NCBI GenBank assembly: GCA_002424365.1 | Contig: DIRQ01000072.1 | Coordinates: 17,898-27,320, forward strand | Direction of reading: 5' to 3' | Source of the DNA: Syntrophomonas sp. UBA5432 | GTDB taxonomy: Bacteria > Bacillota > Syntrophomonadia > Syntrophomonadales > Syntrophomonadaceae | Length of the DNA stretch: 9,423 nucleotides | Shown here: one piece after another, positions 1 through 5,940 of the stretch | Numbering within the stretch: position 1 is the first letter of the stretch | Layout: every line of letters starts with the position of its first letter | Position numbers and translations under genes: made by a program | Notes under the pieces: generated by a model | Databases searched by the model: none | Seen by the model: the letters and a program-made list of their open reading frames with translations, nothing else | What the model was told of the DNA's origin: nothing

Positions 1-6
1 TGGAAG

Positions 7-51
7 TGGGAAGTTAGGAAGTGGAGGCCAGGCTAGAGTTGGGAAGTTAGG
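7..51. repeat. G-rich intergenic direct repeat
   Basis: The 12-mer tgggaagttagg occurs at 7-18 and again, identically, at 40-51. Partial copies (ggaagt, ggaagtgga) lie at 2-7 and 17-25. The stretch is strongly purine-biased and no reading frame in it looks coding. Related G-rich runs occur in the gaps after ruvC (on the opposite strand) and after ruvB. It is probably one member of a dispersed simple intergenic repeat type. No function can be read from the sequence. Confidence 0.6.
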
Positions 52-100
52 GGTAAAGGCAGGATTTTATAAGTACTTTTTTACGTCTATAGCATAGTAG

Positions 101-128
101 TTGACCGCAATTTCAAGTAATATATAAG
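101..128 (+). promoter_or_regulatory. Sigma-A-type promoter for ruvC
   Basis: A -35 box TTGACC (101-106, 5/6 to TTGACA) is followed after 16 bp by TATAAG (123-128, 5/6 to TATAAT). The predicted start of transcription is near 135, about 20 nt before the ruvC start codon. That leaves just enough leader for the ribosome site at 142-149. The probable lysA promoter in this window uses the same TTGACC box. No GAAC-N4-GTTC LexA-type operator is seen nearby. Confidence 0.55.
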
Positions 129-156
129 GGAGATATTTATTAAGGCGGGCGTAAAA

Positions 157-645
157 ATGCGTATTTTAGGCATCGATCCGGGTACGGCTACCACCGGTTA
201 CGGGGTAGTAGACTACCAGTCGGGAAGAGAAAAAATGGTTACTTATGGTACGATAAAAACAGACTCAGGTATGGCTATGCCTTTACGCCTATACCGGATT
301 AAACTTCAATTGGAACAGTTACTGCAAGAATATCTACCTGATAAAGTGGCAGTAGAAGAAATATTTTACAACCGTAACTCAAAAACTGTAATCAGTGTGG
401 CTCAAAGTCGTGGTGTAGTTCTTATGACTGCTGCGGCAGCCGGCCTGCCGGTCTTAGAATATACTCCCTTACAGGTTAAACAGGCAGTGGTAGGCTATGG
501 TAATGCGGATAAGAGACAGGTACAGTTAATGGTGCAACGGATATTGGGTATGAAGGAAATGCCCCGTCCTGATGATGCCGCAGACGCCTTAGCTATTGCA
601 ATTTGCTGTCTGCATTCCAATCGCCTGGAGGAATTACAGGGTTAA
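157..645 (+). CDS. ruvC: Holliday junction resolvase RuvC
   Basis: RuvC is the endonuclease that nicks two opposing strands of a Holliday junction, working with the RuvAB branch-migration motor in the cytoplasm. The 162-residue length is normal. It begins with the RNase H-fold strand MRILGIDPGTATTGYG, containing catalytic D7. The second acidic residue is E67 in VAVEEIFY. The C-terminal pair D140 and D143 lies in RPDDAADALAIAIC. These match E. coli D7, E66, D138 and D141, so all four metal ligands are present and the enzyme should be active. The ATG at 157 has an AAGGCGGG ribosome site (142-149) seven bases upstream and a good promoter before that. ruvA follows after a 102-bp gap, so the two may be separately tuned. 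Confidence 0.97.
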   Translation: MRILGIDPGTATTGYGVVDYQSGREKMVTYGTIKTDSGMAMPLRLYRIKLQLEQLLQEYLPDKVAVEEIFYNRNSKTVISVAQSRGVVLMTAAAAGLPVLEYTPLQVKQAVVGYGNADKRQVQLMVQRILGMKEMPRPDDAADALAIAICCLHSNRLEELQG

Positions 646-670
646 ATTCCCCCCTCACCCCCCACCTTAC
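646..670 (-). repeat. C-rich tract, reverse copy of G-rich repeat
   Basis: Directly after the ruvC stop the plus strand reads as runs of C. On the minus strand this gives gtaaggtggggggtgagg and continues in G. It shares the 8-mer gtgagggg with the plus-strand tract at 2469-2476, so the same repeat type is present here in inverted orientation. It could slow polymerase or act as a weak boundary, but no terminator hairpin with a T-run accompanies it. Confidence 0.45.
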
Positions 671-747
671 AGATTTTACAGTTAACGTATCCATAAATAC
701 AAGTTTTCAGGTATGATATATGTGATAAAGGCAAGGGGAAGATACAT

Positions 748-1347
748 ATGATTTCATTTATTAAAGGCTTTATGGTTGGGAAAAATGGTGATACCGCGAT
801 AGTTGATGTTAACGGAGTCGGTTTGGAAATAATTATGCCACCCCGGGCTATTGTAAAAATGGCTGGTCGGGGTGAGACAGTGCTGTTGTATACTCATTTA
901 CAGGTACTGGAGAATGAGTTTAAACTGTATGGCTTTGTGGAAAAAGAAGAACTAAAGCTATTCAAGCAATTGCTGGGGGTTTCCGGTATAGGAGCTAAAG
1001 GAGCCATTAACGTTCTCGATTTTATCGACCCGCCCGGTTTTTACCAGGCTATTGCCAGTCAGGATGAAAAATTGTTAATAAAGATTCCGGGGGTAGGCAA
1101 GAAAACGGCCAGTCGCCTGATTTTTGAGTTAAAGGATAAAATAAGCAGTGAACAGCTTACGGTTATCTCTGGTGGTAATGATAGCAGTATAGATGATGTT
1201 TTAGAAGCTCTGGAAGCACTAGGTTATGGCCGTAGCGAGATTTATCCCCTGGTTCTGGAAATGCAGGCCCGAGGGGAGTTAGACGGTAGTGTAGAACAAA
1301 ATCTAAGAAAGATTCTTAAAGCTCGTAACATACAGATGAAGCGATAG
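748..1347 (+). CDS. ruvA: Holliday junction branch migration protein RuvA
   Basis: RuvA forms a tetramer that holds the four-way junction open and loads the RuvB motor rings. The 199-residue length is standard. The N-terminal OB-fold domain (about 1-63) ends in KLYGF. Two helix-hairpin-helix motifs follow: LLGVSGIGAKGAINVL (75-90) and KIPGVGKKTASRLIFELK (112-129). A C-terminal domain that contacts RuvB (about 147-195) comes after a Ser/Gly-rich linker. The acidic pin that sits at the junction centre, E55-D56 in E. coli, reads E55-N56-E57 here, so one pin carboxylate is replaced. The ATG at 748 is preceded by AAGGGGA (733-739) with 8-bp spacing. ruvB starts 9 bp after the stop, implying co-transcription and probable translational coupling. 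Confidence 0.97.
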   Translation: MISFIKGFMVGKNGDTAIVDVNGVGLEIIMPPRAIVKMAGRGETVLLYTHLQVLENEFKLYGFVEKEELKLFKQLLGVSGIGAKGAINVLDFIDPPGFYQAIASQDEKLLIKIPGVGKKTASRLIFELKDKISSEQLTVISGGNDSSIDDVLEALEALGYGRSEIYPLVLEMQARGELDGSVEQNLRKILKARNIQMKR

Positions 1348-1356
1348 GGACGGGGG

Positions 1357-2394
1357 ATGCTTAAAGTGCAGGATGACAGGATAATATCATCACACTGGCA
1401 GGAAGAGGACGATATTGCCGATACTTCTATCCGGCCTTTAAGGCTGGCAGATTACATAGGTCAGGAGCGGGTAAAAGAAAACATAAGTATATTTATTGCT
1501 GCTGCTCGGGAGAGGGGAGAAAGCCTGGACCATGTGCTTTTAAGTGGGCCTCCCGGTCTGGGTAAGACTACCCTGGCCAGTATTGTGGCAGCTGAACTGG
1601 GTAAACCCATACGCAAGACCTCCGGTCCGGCTATTGAACGTCCGGGTGACCTTGCCGCCATACTTACGAATTTGGAAGCCGGGGAAATTCTTTTTATAGA
1701 TGAAATTCATCGGTTAAATCGCAGCGTAGAAGAGGTTATGTATCCGGCTATGGAGGATTATGTCATTGATGTTATCATAGGAAAAGGGCCGGCAGCCCGT
1801 ACCTTAAGATTAGATTTACCTCCGTTTACCTTAATCGGAGCTACTACCCGACCGGGACTGTTAAGCTCCCCCTTGCGGGACCGTTTTGGGATAAGCTGCC
1901 GTCTTGATTTTTATTCGGTTGACGACTTAAGTAATATTATTCTCCGGGCTGCGGGAATACTAGGGTTGACCATAGATGAAGCCGGTGCCCGAGCTATTGG
2001 TCAACGTTCGCGGGGAACCCCCCGGGTGGCTAACAGATTGCTTAAAAGGGTATGCGATTATGCTCTGGTCAAAGCGGATGGTACCATTGACCAGAAAATT
2101 GCCGGACAAGCTCTCGAGATGCTGGATATTGACGAATATGGATTAGATAATATGGATCGTATGATTCTGGAGGCAATTATTTTTAAATTTGGTGGAGGTC
2201 CGGTAGGGTTGGAGACTTTATCGGCTGCAGTATCTGAAGAAAACGATACTATAACTGACGTTTATGAACCATATTTGTTAAAGCTAGGCTTTATCCAAAA
2301 AACCCCCCGGGGTAGGGTAGCCACTGAACACGCTTACCGCCACTTGGGCTGCCCGGTACAAAAAAACATTAAGACCAGCCTCTTTGGAGATTAA
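1357..2394 (+). CDS. ruvB: Holliday junction DNA helicase RuvB
   Basis: RuvB is the AAA+ hexameric motor that pumps DNA through the RuvA-bound junction using ATP. The 345-residue length is typical. An N-terminal segment with IRPLRLADYIGQ (25-36) precedes Walker A GPPGLGKTT (64-72) and Walker B LFIDEIH (112-118). Sensor 1 is GATTRPG (161-167), the arginine finger lies in SPLRDRFG (R174), and sensor 2 arginine is in RGTPR (R223). The C-terminal winged helix includes GGGPVGLETLSAA and ends in the usual TPRGR...GC segment. All catalytic motifs are intact. The ATG lies 9 bp after the ruvA stop with only a G-run as ribosome site, so coupled translation is likely. The stop codon lies inside an inverted repeat (2390-2413). 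Confidence 0.97.
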   Translation: MLKVQDDRIISSHWQEEDDIADTSIRPLRLADYIGQERVKENISIFIAAARERGESLDHVLLSGPPGLGKTTLASIVAAELGKPIRKTSGPAIERPGDLAAILTNLEAGEILFIDEIHRLNRSVEEVMYPAMEDYVIDVIIGKGPAARTLRLDLPPFTLIGATTRPGLLSSPLRDRFGISCRLDFYSVDDLSNIILRAAGILGLTIDEAGARAIGQRSRGTPRVANRLLKRVCDYALVKADGTIDQKIAGQALEMLDIDEYGLDNMDRMILEAIIFKFGGGPVGLETLSAAVSEENDTITDVYEPYLLKLGFIQKTPRGRVATEHAYRHLGCPVQKNIKTSLFGD

Positions 2395-2413
2395 TGCGAA
2401 AATAGGCATTAAT
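2390..2413 (+). repeat. Inverted repeat over the ruvB stop codon
   Basis: attaatgc (2390-2397) and gcattaat (2406-2413) are perfect 8-bp arms around an 8-nt loop. The left arm contains the TAA of ruvB. A second small inverted repeat, agttat (2419-2424) and ataact (2432-2437), follows. The stem is mostly A-T and lacks a following T-run, so it is not a convincing intrinsic terminator. It could be a protein-binding palindrome, an mRNA 3'-end stabiliser, or chance. Confidence 0.4.
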
Positions 2414-2468
2414 GACATAGTTATCTTGTGAATAACTTGAAAAATGAGGAATTGAATGGTTGTTTAGA

Positions 2469-2487
2469 GTGAGGGGTAAGGGGTAAG
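2469..2487 (+). repeat. G-rich tandem repeat, ggggtaa x2
   Basis: ggggtaa is perfectly duplicated (2473-2479, 2480-2486) behind gtga. It shares aggggtaa with the tract at 49-56 and gtgagggg with the minus strand of the post-ruvC tract. It has only two full G4 runs, so a stable four-run quadruplex is not predicted from this strand. Its taagggg segment (2477-2483) can pair with tccctta (2510-2516) in the leader that follows. Confidence 0.5.
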
Positions 2488-2509
2488 CGTAGTTCCCTGA
2501 AGAATCCTC

Positions 2510-2583
2510 TCCCTTAATGGCAGCGCGTTAGCGATACATCAGTGTACCCTATGGGTGCGGATTCCGCGTTATTAAAGCAAGGG
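2510..2583 (+). promoter_or_regulatory. Candidate structured mRNA leader of queH
   Basis: This non-coding stretch is dense in self-complementarity. ttaatggc (2514-2521) can pair with gttattaa (2568-2575), with two G-U pairs, and extends through gcg (2523-2525) with cgc (2565-2567) around one bulged base. Inside are small hairpins: cgc-gtta-gcg (2524-2533), taca-tcag-tgta (2535-2546) or the competing gtaccc-tat-gggtgc (2544-2558), and gcgg-att-ccgc (2557-2567). Some of these compete. Separately, ccctt (2511-2515) can pair with aaggg (2579-2583), which is the queH Shine-Dalgarno. This could be a translation-controlling leader. It does not match preQ1 riboswitch patterns I can recall, and folding was done by eye only. 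A mobile palindromic repeat is an alternative. Confidence 0.3.
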
Positions 2584-2590
2584 TGATTTT

Positions 2591-3148
2591 ATGTCGAAAA
2601 TACTTCTTCATATTTGTTGTGGGCCTTGTGCCAGTTACCCGGTACCCCGCTTACGAGAGCAGGGGTATGAGGTGATGGGCTACTTTTTTAACCCCAATAT
2701 TCATCCCTATAGCGAATATGTTAAGCGCCACGAGGCTCTGGAGGAATATGCCCGTGAGACCAACCTAAAGGTAATCTATGATGAGGACTATAACCCTATA
2801 GAATACTTTCAAAACATCTCTTACCGGGAAACTCAGCGGTGCTTGTTTTGCTACCGGCTACGTCTGGAACAGACCGCCCATATTGCTAAAAAAGGTAAAT
2901 TTGATTATTTTAGCACTACCCTGCTGGTCAGTAAATATCAGAAACACCAATTAATCAAGGAAGTGGGAGAAGCTATAGGAGAAAAATATGGGGTACCGTT
3001 TTTATACCAGGACTTCAGGGAGGGATTTAAGCAGTCGGTGGAGTGTTCCAAAGCAATGGGCCTTTATCGGCAACAATACTGCGGTTGCCTCTATAGTGAG
3101 ATGGAACGTTATGCTCCCCGTGACCTGGTCAAAAAGGTATTTAAATAA
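2591..3148 (+). CDS. queH: Epoxyqueuosine reductase QueH
   Basis: QueH (DUF208) catalyses the last step of queuosine synthesis, reducing epoxyqueuosine in tRNA to queuosine. It is unrelated to the cobalamin-dependent QueG. The 185-residue length fits. The family cysteine pattern is complete: HICCGPC near the N terminus (C9, C10, C13), RCLFCYRLRL (C84, C87) and QYCGCLYSE (C164, C166). These are the expected metal/Fe-S ligands and redox cysteines. FFNPNIHPYSEYVKRHE (32-48) and TTLLVSKYQKHQ (109-120) are also characteristic of the family. The ATG at 2591 has AAGGG (2579-2583) seven bases upstream. It sits 34 bp beyond a 196-bp gap after ruvB only on its 3' side, where the DUF2905 gene begins 39 bp later. 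queA and tgt nearby support the role. Confidence 0.95.
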   Translation: MSKILLHICCGPCASYPVPRLREQGYEVMGYFFNPNIHPYSEYVKRHEALEEYARETNLKVIYDEDYNPIEYFQNISYRETQRCLFCYRLRLEQTAHIAKKGKFDYFSTTLLVSKYQKHQLIKEVGEAIGEKYGVPFLYQDFREGFKQSVECSKAMGLYRQQYCGCLYSEMERYAPRDLVKKVFK

Positions 3149-3187
3149 AACAAGGCTTCATAGGTCTTTTTAAAGCAGGAGTTTGGT

Positions 3188-3412
3188 ATGAATATGGAAG
3201 CTATGGCAAAAATATTAATAGGAATTGGTTTATTTATCATTCTGGCCGGTATTATGCTATATGCCCTGGCGCGACTAGGGGTATATGGTATTAAAATACC
3301 GGGGGATATTTATATTAAAAGAGGAAACTTCAGCTTCTACTTTCCCATTGTATCCTGCCTGATAATTAGCCTTATTCTCACCTTAATTTTCAACCTAATA
3401 GGCAGGCGTTAA
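3188..3412 (+). CDS. DUF2905 family small membrane protein
   Basis: This 74-residue protein has two predicted membrane helices (about 7-28 and 54-71). Between them is the short loop IPGDIYIKRGNFSFYFPI (37-54), which is the hallmark of the DUF2905 family. The family's function is not known. It is commonly found in Firmicutes beside ruvAB, queA and tgt, which agrees with its place here. The ATG at 3188 is chosen because AGGAG (3177-3181) stands six bases before it; the ATGs at 3194 and 3203 are less well placed. The stop codon is one base from the queA start, so queA translation is probably coupled to it. Confidence 0.85.
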   Translation: MNMEAMAKILIGIGLFIILAGIMLYALARLGVYGIKIPGDIYIKRGNFSFYFPIVSCLIISLILTLIFNLIGRR

Positions 3413-3413
3413 C

Positions 3414-4472
3414 ATGCATAAAAACCAGGAAAAAAGTATCTATAATCTGCAAAGCTACCAGTTTAACCTGCCACCTGAATTAATAGCCCAATACCCGGTA
3501 GAGCCCCGGCATCAGTCGCGTCTATTAGTTTTAGAGCGGCAGACCGGGCTGATTAAGAATCATATATTCGCAGATATTATTGATTATCTGGAGAGTGGGG
3601 ATACTCTGGTGCTTAATGATACCAGAGTAATTCCAGCCCGGCTTTACGGCTATAAAGATAGTGGAGCTAAGGTGGAAATACTTTTATTAAACCAGCGGGG
3701 TAGACAATGGGAGGCCCTGGTGCGACCAGCCAAACGGTTGAAACCTGGCAGTATAGTAAGGTTTGACGATCAGAACGGGGTAGAAGTAGAGATAATGGCC
3801 GAGCTTAATTTAGCTGGAGGTAGGTTGATAGAATTTAAAAACTGTGTAGACCAGATGAGTTTTATCGACCAAATGGGTCAAATGCCTCTGCCCCCCTACA
3901 TTAATCGCCCGGCGGAGAATTCTGATAAGCAAAACTACCAGACTATCTATGCCCGGGAAAAAGGTTCTGCTGCTGCACCCACTGCTGGTTTGCATTTTAG
4001 CCAGGAGTTACTCCAGCACATTCAGGATAAAGGGGTTAATCTGGCTACTATTTTATTACATGTAGGATTAGGCACTTTTCGCCCGGTAAGCAGTAATGAT
4101 ATACGAGAGCACCAGATGCATTATGAGTATTATCGGATGGATAAAGAAACTGCAACCTTACTTAATCAGACCCGACATAAGGGCAAAAAGATAATCGCAG
4201 TTGGAACTACAGTGGTAAGGACCCTGGAAACAGTCTATAATACTAAGCATGGTTTTACAGCCGGGGAAGGTCAAACCAATAAGTTTATTTACCCAGGTTA
4301 TGAAATAAAGGCAGTGGACCGCTTAATAACTAATTTTCACCTTCCCGGCTCGTCACTTATTATGTTGGTAGCCGCATTTGCCGGTTATGATAATACCATG
4401 ACCGCCTACCAATATGCAGTTAAAAACAGCTATCGTTTTTTCAGCTACGGTGATGCCATGCTAATAGTCTAA
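3414..4472 (+). CDS. queA: tRNA preQ1 ribosyltransferase-isomerase QueA
   Basis: QueA transfers and isomerises the ribosyl part of S-adenosylmethionine onto preQ1 in tRNA, giving epoxyqueuosine. The 352 residues are near the family norm and collinear with it. Recognisable blocks are FNLPPELIAQYPVEPR (17-32), LVLNDTRVIPARL (65-77), WEALVRPAKRLKPG (99-112), GQMPLPPYI (155-163), YAREKGSAAAPTAGLHF (179-195), LLHVGLGTFRPV (214-225), AVGTTVVRTLE (262-272) and DRLITNFHLPGSSLIML (302-318). The ATG is one base past the DUF2905 stop with only a weak GGCAGG (3401-3406) upstream. About ten residues (MHKNQEKSIY) precede the usual start of similarity, but no better start is visible. tgt follows after about 15 bp. 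Confidence 0.96.
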   Translation: MHKNQEKSIYNLQSYQFNLPPELIAQYPVEPRHQSRLLVLERQTGLIKNHIFADIIDYLESGDTLVLNDTRVIPARLYGYKDSGAKVEILLLNQRGRQWEALVRPAKRLKPGSIVRFDDQNGVEVEIMAELNLAGGRLIEFKNCVDQMSFIDQMGQMPLPPYINRPAENSDKQNYQTIYAREKGSAAAPTAGLHFSQELLQHIQDKGVNLATILLHVGLGTFRPVSSNDIREHQMHYEYYRMDKETATLLNQTRHKGKKIIAVGTTVVRTLETVYNTKHGFTAGEGQTNKFIYPGYEIKAVDRLITNFHLPGSSLIMLVAAFAGYDNTMTAYQYAVKNSYRFFSYGDAMLIV

Positions 4473-4490
4473 ATATTACAGGAGAAGATG

Positions 4491-5597
4491 ATGTTTCATT
4501 TTGAACTCTTGAAACAGGATAGTAACAGCTCGGCCCGTTTGGGACGGATAACGACTGGACATGGTGTTATTGACACCCCGGTTTTTATGCCGGTAGGAAC
4601 CCAGGCTACAGTTAAAACTCTTACTCCGGAAGAGTTATACGAAATAGGAGTGCAAATAATACTATCCAATACTTATCACCTGTACCTGCGTCCGGGGGAA
4701 GAATTAATTGCCCGGGCCGGAGGGCTGCACCGTTTCATGAACTGGAAAGGGAATGTATTGACTGATAGCGGTGGTTTTCAGGTTTTTAGCCTGGCCAAAC
4801 TAAGGCGCATCAGTGATGAAGGGGTGTATTTTAATTCTCATATAGATGGCTCTGTTCATTTTTTGAGCCCGGAAAAAGTTATGCAGATAGAACAGGAACT
4901 GGGTGCCGATATTGCCATGTGCTTTGATGAATGTGCCCCATACCCCTGTAGTTACGAGGAAGCCCTGCAGGCTGTAGTCCGAACCTCACTATGGGCCAGG
5001 CGCTGTCGGGAGAATCATCATCGAAGTGATCAGGTCTTATTTGCCATTGTCCAGGGAAATATCTTCCCCGACCTCAGGCAGCGCAGTGCTGAAGAGCTTT
5101 TAAAAATGGATTTTCCCGCCTATGCTATTGGGGGACTAAGTGTGGGCGAACCAAAAGAAGATATGTATAGAATACTGGACTTTATGCATGGTCTTTTACC
5201 GGTAGACAAACCAAGATACCTGATGGGGGTGGGAACACCCGAAGATTTACTGGAAGGGGTCAAAAGGGGGGTGGATATGTTTGATTGCGTACTTCCCACC
5301 CGCCTGGCTCGGCATGGAACAGCATATACTGCCGAGGGAAAAATAACCGTACGTAATGCTCAATATGCGGATGATTTTTCCCCCATAGATAATTCTTGTG
5401 ACTGTTATGTATGTCGCAATTATAGCCGGGCCTATTTGCGACATCTTATTAAGGCCGAAGAAATCTTGGCTCATAGACTTCTTAGTTATCATAATGTTTA
5501 CTTTCTGGTGAAATTGATGGAAAATATAAGGAGTGCTATTAATCAGGGTCGGTTTTCGACCTTTTACCATGATTTCTTAAACACCTACAGGTTTTAA
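4491..5597 (+). CDS. tgt: tRNA-guanine transglycosylase Tgt
   Basis: Tgt exchanges the wobble guanine G34 of GUN-anticodon tRNAs for preQ1, the entry step of queuosine into tRNA. Adjacent ATG codons lie at 4488 and 4491. AGGAG (4480-4484) is three bases from the first and six from the second, so 4491 is preferred, giving 368 residues. Counting from 4488, TDSGGFQVFSL holds the active-site D93. VQGN (188-191) and AIGGLSVGE (213-221) line the substrate pocket. MFDCVLPTR holds the expected nucleophile D266. The zinc site is CDCYVC (C304, C306, C309) with H335. Length and motifs are those of a canonical bacterial enzyme. It is followed by a strong but misplaced ribosome site (5599-5604) before yajC. 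Confidence 0.97.
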   Translation: MFHFELLKQDSNSSARLGRITTGHGVIDTPVFMPVGTQATVKTLTPEELYEIGVQIILSNTYHLYLRPGEELIARAGGLHRFMNWKGNVLTDSGGFQVFSLAKLRRISDEGVYFNSHIDGSVHFLSPEKVMQIEQELGADIAMCFDECAPYPCSYEEALQAVVRTSLWARRCRENHHRSDQVLFAIVQGNIFPDLRQRSAEELLKMDFPAYAIGGLSVGEPKEDMYRILDFMHGLLPVDKPRYLMGVGTPEDLLEGVKRGVDMFDCVLPTRLARHGTAYTAEGKITVRNAQYADDFSPIDNSCDCYVCRNYSRAYLRHLIKAEEILAHRLLSYHNVYFLVKLMENIRSAINQGRFSTFYHDFLNTYRF

Positions 5598-5611
5598 CAG
5601 GAGGAATCTAC

Positions 5612-5641
5612 TTGTTGGTCGAGAATATTAATAAAGTTTAG
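5612..5641 (+). CDS. Nine-codon mini-ORF before yajC (possible leader peptide)
   Basis: A near-perfect Shine-Dalgarno AGGAGG (5599-5604) starts two bases after the tgt stop. Seven bases beyond it is a TTG start at 5612. The frame encodes MLVENINKV and stops at TAG 5639-5641. That stop overlaps AGGAG (5640-5644), the ribosome site of yajC, and lies in a different frame from yajC. The arrangement would let ribosomes finishing the mini-ORF reload on yajC. Whether it is translated is unknown. At nine residues it is too short to emerge from the ribosome tunnel, so it cannot be a SecM/VemP-type secretion sensor. A decayed older yajC start is the plain alternative. Confidence 0.35.
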   Translation: MLVENINKV

Positions 5642-5649
5642 GAGTGATT

Positions 5650-5934
5650 ATGAGTATGGGAGCTGCTAATGCTCAAAGCTGGATGTCAATGCTGATCTGG
5701 TTAGGGGTATTTATACTGATATTTTATGTTTTCCTAATAATGCCCCGCAAAAAAGAAGAGAAGAGACACAAAACCCTGCTGGAAGAGCTGAAGAAAGGAG
5801 ACAAAGTAGTATCTATAGGTGGAATTAACGGTGTTGTTGCCCGGGTCAAAGATGATTCGGTGGTGTTAAAAATTAGCGAAAACACTGAAGTAGAGTTTTT
5901 GAAAAAGGCTATTGCCTATAAGGTTGGGGATTAA
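5650..5934 (+). CDS. yajC: Sec translocon accessory protein YajC
   Basis: YajC is a single-span membrane protein that associates with SecD-SecF and the SecYEG channel. It is 94 residues from ATG 5650, which AGGAG (5640-5644) precedes by five bases. The in-frame GTG at 5644 overlaps that site and is less likely. A short Ala-containing N-terminus leads into one membrane helix (roughly MLIWLGVFILIFYVFLIM), the typical MPRKKEEKRHK basic stop-transfer, and a small beta domain with KKGDKVVSIGGINGVVARV. This is the standard YajC layout. The HD protein begins six bases after its stop, and secD/secF lie downstream, so this gene opens the export block. Confidence 0.93.
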   Translation: MSMGAANAQSWMSMLIWLGVFILIFYVFLIMPRKKEEKRHKTLLEELKKGDKVVSIGGINGVVARVKDDSVVLKISENTEVEFLKKAIAYKVGD

Positions 5935-5940
5935 AGTTCT

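Noticed and set aside
712..717. Separate promoter for ruvA (TATGAT -10)
   Set aside because: The -10-like hexamer has no acceptable -35 at 16-18 bp spacing and no TG extension, so it is not reported as a feature.
1..747. SOS/LexA control of ruvC or ruvA
   Set aside because: Neither leader (1-156, 646-747) contains GAAC-N4-GTTC or either half-site, so no Gram-positive LexA box is supported here.
2469..2487. G-quadruplex
   Set aside because: Only two G4 runs are adjacent; four runs within short loops are not present on the strand.
2510..2583. preQ1 riboswitch or tRNA-like cloverleaf before queH
   Set aside because: The multi-hairpin look and GCGG...CCGC hairpin near the ribosome site recall preQ1-II and a cloverleaf. 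But the conserved preQ1-I loop and A-rich tail are absent, and I cannot place the preQ1-II pairing. There is no T-loop GGTTCGAATCC-like sequence for a tRNA.
5247..5570. Minus-strand open frame of about 107 codons inside tgt
   Set aside because: It lies wholly within the conserved 3' part of tgt including the zinc site, shows no recognisable protein features, and is a shadow of that gene.
5612..5641. Secretion-monitoring arrest peptide for secDF
   Set aside because: VemP and SecM-type sensors need a signal sequence and well over 30 residues to span the ribosome tunnel. Nine residues cannot do this.
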